In this document: positions 17,811 through 25,630 of the stretch, piece by piece | How the letters are laid out: every line of letters starts with the position of its first letter | Numbering within the stretch: position 1 is the stretch's first letter | NCBI RefSeq assembly: GCF_011751075.1 | Contig: NZ_JAALLN010000001.1 | Location: 62,001 to 126,000, forward strand | DNA from: Flavobacterium poyangense | GTDB lineage: Bacteria > Bacteroidota > Bacteroidia > Flavobacteriales > Flavobacteriaceae | Length of the DNA: 64,000 nucleotides | Reading direction: 5' to 3' | Notes under the pieces: model-generated | What the model saw: only the letters and a program-made list of their open reading frames with translations | Database searches by the model: none | What the model was told of the DNA's origin: nothing | Made by a program: the position numbers and the translations under genes

Positions 17811-20156
17811 TTATCTTCTGGCATTAAAGTAACTTTCAAAAGCATTACAATCTGAAGTTAAACTTTCAAAATCATCAGGGTAACTTGATTTTAAATCCTG
17901 ATAATATCTATTTTTATTCCAAAGAAAACCATCATAATTTTCAATTCTGTTTTCATAATCATTAGGATATTGATATTCTAAACTGTTCTTTTCACACCTG
18001 CCCAACATTCGTAAACACAAAGCTTTAAACTTAGCTGTTTTTGCATTCTTAAGCGCTAAAAGATAATAATGTTGTGCAATAGCTGCTTGATAATATTCTT
18101 TCTCATCTTCATAGAGAGATTCATTAATACCGGAAGTCCAACTATAGCGACGCATCATCCACGAATTACCATTGTGTGTCATATTATAGTAAGCATTAGC
18201 CACCAGAAAATAATAGTAGTCTTTATTCTTTTCTTTTAAATCTGAAGCTTTTTTAAGATACAAAATGAGATGTTCTGTAATACTGTATTTATTTAATCTG
18301 AACTGTTTTTTCTGCGAAATAAATTCCGGTGTAAATTTTAAAACAAAAAACGGGTTTGCATCAAACGAATCAGAACCTTGACAATTTGGCTTTTCCCATA
18401 AGCAATCAGAATAGGTAACGGAACCATTATTACTAATTTTACTAAAATACGCAACTGCTTGCTCTAAATTATTCTGACGAATATATTTTGTCCCAATTAG
18501 ATCATAGAGCCTCGGAAGCTCCCTTTTAATATAGCTATATTTCCAGATCGAAAATGCATCTGAATTCTTCCTTTTCTTTTCATATTCTTCAACAATTGCC
18601 TCTACTTGTTTTGGAGAATAAGTGACATCAATATAATCGAAATAGTTAGAATAAAAATCTGCATAGGTGTTTTTCGTACTTTTTGAGCTCTTCCAAAATG
18701 AGTAATTTTCATAATCATAACTTCCGTCTGCATCTTCAATTTTTAGATATAAAAGAGCCGCATCGGTGGTATTTCCTTTATATTCCAATTCCCTTCCAAT
18801 TGCAAACAGAAATTTTTTATTTTTTTGATTTTTAAGAATAATCGGCTTTACTTCATCTAAAATAATAGCTTTCCCGTTTTGCTGATTGGAAGTTAATGCC
18901 AACGCTTTTATAATTTCAATTTGATTATAAAGAGAATCCGTTTTTGGAATATTCTTTTCTAATTGTTCAATTTGATTTAAGCAACTTTGATTGCTCTTGG
19001 TTACAAATGACAAATACGATTTACTAATTTTCCACAAGACCGGATTGTCAATCTTTTTTAGATTTACACTATTTATAAACTGCAATACCTCAGCTGCATA
19101 GATTCTGTCTTTCTCAACACGCTTCAGTATATCTTTTATCGAATTGTCTTTTTCATTTGACCAATCATTATATACAGAAACTGACGGGTTAAAAAGTGAG
19201 TAATAGGGTGTAAAAACCCAGTCTTCAATTTTATTAACCTCTCTTAATAACAAAAATGACAAACCATCAAAATTAGGATTGTATTTATAAACCTGTTGTA
19301 AACAATATAATGCCCTATCACTCTTTTTAATTCCTGCCAACAAATAAACATTCGCTTTTTCCTCATTTGTTTTCGCATATTTTAAAACAGAAGCAAGAGG
19401 AATTTTTGAATGAAACTGTTGCGCAATCATAAAACGCTTATCCGGAGCTTTAGCAAAAACCTGAGCTGCGTAAAAATTACCCAAAGCTTGATCTGTTTCT
19501 GCAATTGTTCTAAAATATAAACTCCAATAATTTAGTATATCTTCTTTTTTCTCATATTTAAAAACACTATCGTACAATGTTCTGATCTTTTCAAGATCAT
19601 TGTTATAATAAGCCATTCGAATCGCCAAAAAAGTATATCTGAATTTGAGCTCTTTACTCGAAACCTTATTAGAAAATACAATTGCCTGATCAATAAGTTT
19701 TTTCCTTTTAGGCATTGTAAAACCTTGCTTTCTTTCCCAAGGGTCATCATAGAGTCCGTTAAAAAACTCACAGCTTTTCGCAAACTTCAAATAATTTACA
19801 GCTTCTGTTTTTTTAGTCTTATAAAGATAACGAAGCATTTCATTTGAACTTTCTAAAGTAATATCATCCTCTTTAAATTCCAGTAAAACGGTTCTTATTG
19901 CTTCAATAGAAACTTTATGGTCACAATATTTTAGCCATAACTTTTCATTTTCATCAACTGTCCCCTTTAAATAAATACCCTCAGAATTTGGCTGAAATGA
20001 ATTATACGAATAATTAAATTCTGAATAGGAATAGTATGGAAAGTTTACAGGGTTTAAAAACGAAAAACGAATTTCCTCTCCAAAAGGATAAAAACCACAG
20101 GCAAAAATAGTGTTACTTACTAAAGTTAGTATAAAAACCGGAAAGTGTTTCATCAT
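17811..20156 (-). CDS. Uncharacterised exported protein with TPR-like helical repeats
   Basis: A 781-residue protein I cannot assign to a named family. The N-terminus is an export signal; IFAC at residues 17-20 could be a lipobox, so it may be a lipoprotein. The mature start CGFYPFGEEIRFSFLNP is followed by a long run of alpha-helical repeats, for example TEEKANVYLL-type and YYYFLVANAYY, with TPR-like spacing but weak sequence. The start codon lies inside the preceding lipoprotein gene (overlap of 44 bases), so the two are translationally coupled and probably act together. Terminator at 17730-17763. Function unknown; a surface or periplasmic scaffold is a guess. Confidence 0.75.
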   Translation of the reverse strand: MMKHFPVFILTLVSNTIFACGFYPFGEEIRFSFLNPVNFPYYSYSEFNYSYNSFQPNSEGIYLKGTVDENEKLWLKYCDHKVSIEAIRTVLLEFKEDDITLESSNEMLRYLYKTKKTEAVNYLKFAKSCEFFNGLYDDPWERKQGFTMPKRKKLIDQAIVFSNKVSSKELKFRYTFLAIRMAYYNNDLEKIRTLYDSVFKYEKKEDILNYWSLYFRTIAETDQALGNFYAAQVFAKAPDKRFMIAQQFHSKIPLASVLKYAKTNEEKANVYLLAGIKKSDRALYCLQQVYKYNPNFDGLSFLLLREVNKIEDWVFTPYYSLFNPSVSVYNDWSNEKDNSIKDILKRVEKDRIYAAEVLQFINSVNLKKIDNPVLWKISKSYLSFVTKSNQSCLNQIEQLEKNIPKTDSLYNQIEIIKALALTSNQQNGKAIILDEVKPIILKNQKNKKFLFAIGRELEYKGNTTDAALLYLKIEDADGSYDYENYSFWKSSKSTKNTYADFYSNYFDYIDVTYSPKQVEAIVEEYEKKRKNSDAFSIWKYSYIKRELPRLYDLIGTKYIRQNNLEQAVAYFSKISNNGSVTYSDCLWEKPNCQGSDSFDANPFFVLKFTPEFISQKKQFRLNKYSITEHLILYLKKASDLKEKNKDYYYFLVANAYYNMTHNGNSWMMRRYSWTSGINESLYEDEKEYYQAAIAQHYYLLALKNAKTAKFKALCLRMLGRCEKNSLEYQYPNDYENRIENYDGFLWNKNRYYQDLKSSYPDDFESLTSDCNAFESYFNARR

Positions 20157-21138
20157 TGTATTTGCTTAATTGTTCTTCGTCTAAATGGAATAAGGTAACG
20201 GTCGTATTACCAGAATCAAAAACCACATTCTTCCGAATTACTTCAATCGCCTTGTTGATCTTTTCCGAACTTAATTTTTCATATTTGATCTTATCCCCTA
20301 CCCTTAAATATAAATCGTCTATAACCAAGTCTTTAGTTACTTCATACCACATGGGTTTAATTTCTTTCAATGAACCTATAATATCTTTATGGTTATTGTA
20401 AATGACTTTAGCAAACTTGTTATTCTGGTACACCTGCATCCACGAATAAATGGGTAAAGCAACATCTAAATGCAGAGGATACTTTCTTTTTTTGTTGAGA
20501 TAAAGCTCCAGTTCATTAACATCTAAAATCGAGTTTTTAGAATGATTATTCAACGGATTTACTAGATTATAACACATTAAAGTAGCTCTATCAACAGGCG
20601 GAGTTCCCATTTTTTCAGGGTATTTATATGGGTATAATCGTAAAGTACAACTAATTTCTTTTTTAGAGATTTCTTTAAGTTTCTTTAAAAAATAGAAATA
20701 ATTATCTTTTGTTTTTAAGGTCCAATCACAATCCATTTGAAACTCCTTTATCTGATTTTTTTCAAATCGTTCGTTTACATACTTCTTAATTAAAAAATCA
20801 ATATTATTGGCCAAGGTATCTAATGCTTTTTTATTACCAACTTTAAATACATCATTCTTTATATAAACAGTTGGCACAATCGTAATACTGTCCTGATTAT
20901 AAAGACGTAAAATCGATTTTGATATCGGAAAGTCTCCAAAAGCTTCGTTATGATCTATCTCAAAAAATTTCACATACAACTTCCTGATCTTTAGATCCTT
21001 TACAATAGCAGTTTCTTTTTCTGATAACGACCAAGTATCACTTTTCCAATAATAAAATGATTTTTCAACATTTTCAATTTTATTCGAACAGGATAAAAAA
21101 AGGCATAGTACAAATACTAAAAGGAGATTTTGTTTCAT
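20113..21138 (-). CDS. Uncharacterised lipoprotein, possible TIM-barrel hydrolase-like
   Basis: A 341-residue protein. The signal peptide ends in a clear lipobox (FLSC, residues 14-17), so it should be a lipoprotein. The body alternates predicted strands and helices. It contains EFQMDCDWTLKTKDNYFYF, ISCTLRLYPYKYP and LDVALPIYSWMQVY, a strand order and Asp-containing strand reminiscent of family 18-like TIM barrels. I see no complete chitinase signature, so the fold is a suggestion only. It is the first gene of a two-gene unit with the TPR-like gene (overlap 44 bases). Function unknown. Confidence 0.72.
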   Translation of the reverse strand: MKQNLLLVFVLCLFLSCSNKIENVEKSFYYWKSDTWSLSEKETAIVKDLKIRKLYVKFFEIDHNEAFGDFPISKSILRLYNQDSITIVPTVYIKNDVFKVGNKKALDTLANNIDFLIKKYVNERFEKNQIKEFQMDCDWTLKTKDNYFYFLKKLKEISKKEISCTLRLYPYKYPEKMGTPPVDRATLMCYNLVNPLNNHSKNSILDVNELELYLNKKRKYPLHLDVALPIYSWMQVYQNNKFAKVIYNNHKDIIGSLKEIKPMWYEVTKDLVIDDLYLRVGDKIKYEKLSSEKINKAIEVIRKNVVFDSGNTTVTLFHLDEEQLSKYNDETLSGFYTNFSK

Positions 21139-21251
21139 TTAAAAATGGGAATTAAATAGCGTAAAAGTGCATTAAAATTATACTATTTAAAGACAGAAAA
21201 TCATAAAAATCGAACATTTTTTTTATCAAAATAATTCTAAAATAAAAAGAA

Positions 21252-21280
21252 AACCCGACAGCTTAAAAAACTGTCGGGTT
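21252..21280 (-). terminator. Rho-independent terminator of valS
   Basis: AACCCGACAG (21252-21261) pairs with CTGTCGGGTT (21271-21280). On the minus strand it is followed by TTTTCTTTTTATTTT. Confidence 0.8.
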
Positions 21281-21303
21281 CTGATATAAATTGAATCTAA
21301 TTC

Positions 21304-23937
21304 TTATTTCAATCCGGCTAAACTCTGCTCAATGGTAGCAATTTTAGCTAATGCATCGGCTTCTTTTTGTTTTTCGTTAGCCAAAACTTTCTCCGGTGCA
21401 CCGGCAACAAATTTCTCATTCGCCAATTTAGACTGAACAGATTTTAAGAAACCTTGTGTGTAAACTAACTCCGCATTCAGTTTTGCAATTTCAGCTTCTA
21501 CATCAATATTTCCGGTAATCGGGATAAAATATTCGTTTGATTTCACACGGAAAGACAATGCGCCATCTACTTTATCTGAAACATATTCGAAAGAAGCAAT
21601 ATTTCCAAGCTTCGTTACAACTGCATCAAAATAGGTAGAAATATTTTCATTGTTAATAGCCTTTAATTCTATGCTATCTTTCATTGCAATATTCTTTTCT
21701 TTACGGATCGTTCTGATTCCTGAGATTACTTCAATTGAATTTTCAAAATCAGCAATTAATTTAGCATCAAATGGCTTTAATTCCGGCCAAGTTGAAACAA
21801 TTAAAGCTTCTTCCGGAGTTCTCTCAGCAATTAAATGCCAGATTTCTTCGGTCAGGAAAGGCATAAATGGGTGAAGCAGCTTTAAGTTGCTTTCTAACAT
21901 TTCGATTGCTTTATCGAACGTCTTTTTATCAATTGGTTGTTGGTAAGCCGGTTTGATCATTTCAAGGAACCAGGAACAGAAATCATCCCAAACCAATTTG
22001 TAAATGGCCATTAATGAATCTGAAATTCTGTATTTATCGAAATTATCTTCAATATCAACCAATGTTTGCTGCAATTTGGCTTCGTACCATTCGATTGCTA
22101 CTTTTGAAGATTCCGGTTGCGGAATAGTTTCAGAAACTTCCCAGCCTTTTACCAATTTAAAAGCATTCCATATCTTGTTAGAGAACGCTTTTCCTTGATT
22201 ACATAATTCTTCATCAAACATAATATCGTTTCCGGCAGAAGCACTTAAAAGCAATCCTACACGAACACCATCGGCTCCAAATGCATCGATTAAATCTAAC
22301 GGATCAGGAGAGTTTCCTAACGATTTAGACATTTTACGACGTTGTTTGTCACGTACTAAACCTGTTAAATACACATTCGTAAATGGTTTTTCACCTGCAT
22401 ACTCATAACCTGCAATAATCATTCTCGCCACCCAGAAAAACAAAATATCCGGGCCGGTTACTAAATCATTGGTTGGGTAATAATATTTATATTCTTCACT
22501 TTCAGGATTCATAATTCCACCAAAAACTGACATTGGCCAAAGCCAGGCAGAAAACCAGGTATCAAGAGCGTCAACATCTTGTCTTAAATCTTTTGTTTCA
22601 AGTTTCGGATTTGAAGTTTTTTGCTGCGCTAATTTTAACGCCTCATCGATGTTTTCAGCAACAACAAAATCTTCTTTTCCGTCGCCGTAATAATAAGCCG
22701 GAATTTGTTGTCCCCACCATAACTGTCTCGAGATATTCCAATCGCGAATATTGTTTAACCAATGCGCATACGTATTTTCGAAACGTTTTGGATGTAATTT
22801 AATAGAACCGTCAACCAAAACAGATTGAATTGCCGGTTTTACCAAATCTTCCATCTTCAGGAACCATTGATCCGATAATCTTGGCTCGATTACCGCTTTT
22901 GTTCTTTCAGAAGTTCCAACTTTATTTAAGTTAATTTCAGTTTTGGCCAAAGCTCCAATTTCTTCCAGTTCTTTCGCGATTTCGGTACGAACTACAAAAC
23001 GATCTTTCCCTTGATAATGCAATCCGAAGCTATTTAATGTAGCGTCCTCATTAAAAATATCAACGATCTCAAGGTTGTGTTTCTCTCCCAAGGTTTTATC
23101 GTTCATATCGTGAGCAGGTGTCACTTTTAAACAACCTGTTCCAAACTCAACATCTACATATTCGTCTTCAATAATAGGAATCACTCTTCCGCAGATTGGA
23201 ACGATAGCTTTTTTACCTTTTAAATGAGTAAAACGCTCATCATTTGGATTGATACAAATTGCAGTATCCCCAAAAATAGTTTCCGGACGTGTTGTAGCAA
23301 TGGTTAGGAAATCTTCAGAACCTTCGATTTTATATTTTAAGAAAAATAGTTTTCCTTGTTGTTCTTCGTAAATTACCTCTTCATCAGACAAAGTTGTTTT
23401 AGCTTCCGGATCCCAATTTATCATTCGATAGCCTCTGTAGATTAACCCTTTGTTGTACAAATCAACAAAAGAGCGAATTACAGATGCAGACATTTCCGGA
23501 TCCATAGTAAATTTGGTACGTTCCCAGTCGCAGGAAGCTCCTAATTTTTTAAGCTGCTCCAGGATTACACCACCATACTTGTCGGTCCATTCCCAGGCGT
23601 GCGCTAAAAACTCTTCACGTGTTAAATCATTTTTATTGATTCCTTCCGCTTTCAGTTTAGCCACCACTTTGGCTTCTGTCGCAATTGATGCGTGATCCGT
23701 TCCCGGAACCCAGCAGGCATTAAATCCTTTAAGACGAGCCCGTCTAATTAAAACGTCCTGAATGGTATTGTTCAACATATGCCCCATGTGCAAGACTCCT
23801 GTGACGTTTGGCGGCGGAATTACAATTGTATAAGGTGTTCTATGATCTGGTTCTGAATGAAAATAATTATTTTTCATCCAGTAATCATACCATTTATTCT
23901 CGATCGTTTTAGCGTCAAATTGTGCTGGAATTGTCAT
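21304..23937 (-). CDS. valS: Valine--tRNA ligase
   Basis: Class I aminoacyl-tRNA synthetase of 877 residues, full length for bacterial ValRS. It charges tRNA-Val in the cytoplasm. The HIGH-type signature is HMGH at residues 50-53 within PPPNVTGVLHMGHML, and the KMSKS loop is RRKMSKSLGN near residue 535. The editing (CP1) domain includes TIATTRPETIFGDTAICI. The C-terminus is the expected tRNA-binding coiled coil, rich in Lys, Glu and Ala. Single-gene unit with a terminator at 21252-21280 and a promoter element near 24071. The leader is about 125 bases and holds a small hairpin. Confidence 0.98.
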   Translation of the reverse strand: MTIPAQFDAKTIENKWYDYWMKNNYFHSEPDHRTPYTIVIPPPNVTGVLHMGHMLNNTIQDVLIRRARLKGFNACWVPGTDHASIATEAKVVAKLKAEGINKNDLTREEFLAHAWEWTDKYGGVILEQLKKLGASCDWERTKFTMDPEMSASVIRSFVDLYNKGLIYRGYRMINWDPEAKTTLSDEEVIYEEQQGKLFFLKYKIEGSEDFLTIATTRPETIFGDTAICINPNDERFTHLKGKKAIVPICGRVIPIIEDEYVDVEFGTGCLKVTPAHDMNDKTLGEKHNLEIVDIFNEDATLNSFGLHYQGKDRFVVRTEIAKELEEIGALAKTEINLNKVGTSERTKAVIEPRLSDQWFLKMEDLVKPAIQSVLVDGSIKLHPKRFENTYAHWLNNIRDWNISRQLWWGQQIPAYYYGDGKEDFVVAENIDEALKLAQQKTSNPKLETKDLRQDVDALDTWFSAWLWPMSVFGGIMNPESEEYKYYYPTNDLVTGPDILFFWVARMIIAGYEYAGEKPFTNVYLTGLVRDKQRRKMSKSLGNSPDPLDLIDAFGADGVRVGLLLSASAGNDIMFDEELCNQGKAFSNKIWNAFKLVKGWEVSETIPQPESSKVAIEWYEAKLQQTLVDIEDNFDKYRISDSLMAIYKLVWDDFCSWFLEMIKPAYQQPIDKKTFDKAIEMLESNLKLLHPFMPFLTEEIWHLIAERTPEEALIVSTWPELKPFDAKLIADFENSIEVISGIRTIRKEKNIAMKDSIELKAINNENISTYFDAVVTKLGNIASFEYVSDKVDGALSFRVKSNEYFIPITGNIDVEAEIAKLNAELVYTQGFLKSVQSKLANEKFVAGAPEKVLANEKQKEADALAKIATIEQSLAGLK

Positions 23938-24070
23938 TGTATATTGGATATGTTATTTCTATTTATTTTTTATCTGTCTTACTTGTTTTATTGGTTCTCA
24001 AATAACCAATAAACACATTGACCATTAAACTTTTAGACTTTGGTTTAATTTTTGTATTTAATATTGACAG

Positions 24071-24078
24071 CAAAAGTA
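24071..24078 (-). promoter_or_regulatory. Possible valS promoter -7 element
   Basis: Read on the minus strand this is TACTTTTG. No clear -33 is seen. It would give a leader of about 125 bases containing an 8-bp perfect hairpin (TATTGGTT/AACCAATA) near 23992-24014. Confidence 0.4.
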
Positions 24079-24169
24079 AATAATTAAGTACACTATAAAA
24101 AGCGAAATAATAATTTGTGTATTAATTAAAAGAAAGTATATTTACTTACAACTCAAAAATAATTTCAAA

Positions 24170-24550
24170 ATGAAAAATGTTGCCACTTTTATTGTAATCG
24201 CATTGTTTACTACAATAGGTTATACGCAAAACGGCCCAAAAATTGAATTTGCAGCCCCAGACAACACAATTGATTATGGAAAAATTTCTAAAGGTGATAA
24301 TGGACTCCGCTCTTTTGAATTCACCAATACAGGAGATGCACCTCTATTGATTACTGGCGCCGAATCTACAGTTAGTTCTATTATTGTTACCAAACCGGCT
24401 GCTGCTATTTTACCGGGTAAAAAAGGAAAAATTGATGTAAAATACAATATGGCTGCAGGCCCAATTCGTAAAACAATTACTGTTGAAACTAATGCCGTAA
24501 ATTACCCTGATGGTAGGGTTGCCCTAAAAATCAAGGGAGAAGTTTTATAA
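24170..24550 (+). CDS. DUF1573 domain protein, exported
   Basis: A 126-residue secreted protein: signal peptide ending at IGYTQ, then a single DUF1573 (ASPM-SPD-2-Hydin-like) beta-sandwich. Diagnostic strings are IDYGKISKGDNGLRSFEFTN, NTGDAPLLITGA and GKKGKIDVKYN. Such domains are frequent in Bacteroidota and look like binding modules; no reaction is known. It diverges from valS and ends at a strong hairpin (24574-24609). Confidence 0.88.
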   Translation: MKNVATFIVIALFTTIGYTQNGPKIEFAAPDNTIDYGKISKGDNGLRSFEFTNTGDAPLLITGAESTVSSIIVTKPAAAILPGKKGKIDVKYNMAAGPIRKTITVETNAVNYPDGRVALKIKGEVL

Positions 24551-24573
24551 AAAAATTAAAAGCTAAAAATAGT

Positions 24574-24609
24574 AAAAGCCGTTTCTAAAACTAGAAGCGG
24601 CTTTTTTTT
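24574..24609 (+). terminator. Rho-independent terminator after the DUF1573 gene
   Basis: AAAAGCCG-TTTCT pairs with AGAAG-CGGCTTTT, followed by further T residues. The convergent lipoprotein gene ends at 24633, so it may also serve that gene. Confidence 0.8.
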
Positions 24610-24632
24610 GTACTATTATTCAACACAACTTT

Positions 24633-25121
24633 TTATTTGGACTCTTCAATACAGTCTACAGTTGTAAATTTATATTTAACATTTTCAAAATCGATAGGCT
24701 TATCTTTTACCAAATAAGTTACCCCCATCGTAATCTGCATGGTTCCGTTTCCTAAAATAAGTTGCTTGTCTCTTTTTAAGAAAGCCATCGGATTTTTAAA
24801 TGTGGTATTCTTATTTGTTTTTTCTCTAAAGGTATAATCAGCAAATAAAGTATCACCATGAAATTCTCCTTTAATTTCGCCAATCTTTTCCGGTTGAGAA
24901 TCAACCTTCATTATCATATTACCTGTTAATTTACCATCTTTTAAAGTATTCAATTTTAAATCAATAGTATCCCTCTCGTAGATTGCTTTGTAACATTGAA
25001 CATTTACAACTTTCTTTGCTTCTGCTTTGGCTGCTTCAATTTCTTTTTGCTTTTCGTCATTTTTACAGCTTTGGAATCCAATACAGGTTAGAAGCAAACA
25101 GGATAAGACTAGGTTTTTCAT
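24633..25121 (-). CDS. Small lipoprotein, function unknown
   Basis: A 162-residue lipoprotein with lipobox FQSC at residues 16-19, followed by a charged, probably helical linker (KNDEKQKEIEAAKAEAKK). The rest is a predicted beta-barrel or sandwich of about 130 residues (YKAIYERDTIDLKLNTLKDG, GEIKGEFHGDTLFADYTF). This resembles short lipocalin-like domains seen in many Flavobacteria. Not assignable to a pathway. It is alone on its strand, followed upstream by a repeat-rich gap. Confidence 0.78.
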   Translation of the reverse strand: MKNLVLSCLLLTCIGFQSCKNDEKQKEIEAAKAEAKKVVNVQCYKAIYERDTIDLKLNTLKDGKLTGNMIMKVDSQPEKIGEIKGEFHGDTLFADYTFREKTNKNTTFKNPMAFLKRDKQLILGNGTMQITMGVTYLVKDKPIDFENVKYKFTTVDCIEESK

Positions 25122-25451
25122 AAGTATAGTTTTAAATCATTGTTACTTTATAAAATTAAAGAAAAAAGCATGTAAAAAAAAGATTTTCTAATCAAATAAC
25201 AATTGATTTAGTCTTACTCTAAAAATGGTATTGATTTTCAATTAGTAAGAAATCAATTTAACTTACTGGAGGTATTATTTTTTAAACACATAGAAACATA
25301 GTTTTGAAAACGAAAAAAAAGGCGTTTCACTTATTTGAAAGCCTCATAGTTTAACTCGATGATAAAAATACCCTTCTTTTTCACACTCTTTTTTTGAGCA
25401 AAATCAATATATCTATATATTAACCTAAACCTTTATTATTGAATAGTAATA
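25122..25451. other. Intergenic region with no recognised gene
   Basis: About 330 AT-rich bases upstream of the small lipoprotein gene. I see no open reading frame with coding character, no strong hairpin and no clear promoter element. The right end (about 25395-25451) resembles the sequence that precedes the family B repeat at 3555-3610, so the repeat may extend into it. Confidence 0.5.
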
Positions 25452-25592
25452 GTAAATCAGAAAAAGAATCCTTCAAATCAGTGCAATCTGTGGCAGCACT
25501 TTTTATTTCGCCACAGATTAAAAGGATTATTTCTAGTTTAAAAAAATAATTCGTGAAAATTCGCGCAATTAGTGGCAAGCTTTTTTTTTGCC
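25452..25592. repeat. Dispersed repeat family B, copy 3
   Basis: It shares the order ATCAGAAAAA...TCTGTGGC, CGCCACAGATTAAA and AATTCGTG...GCAATTAGTGGCAA with the block at 3602-3741. It ends about 40 bases before the stop codon of the OmpA-family gene. Confidence 0.78.
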
Positions 25593-25630
25593 TCCAATTT
25601 TACCAATTTCCAAAAATAGCATCAAACAGC

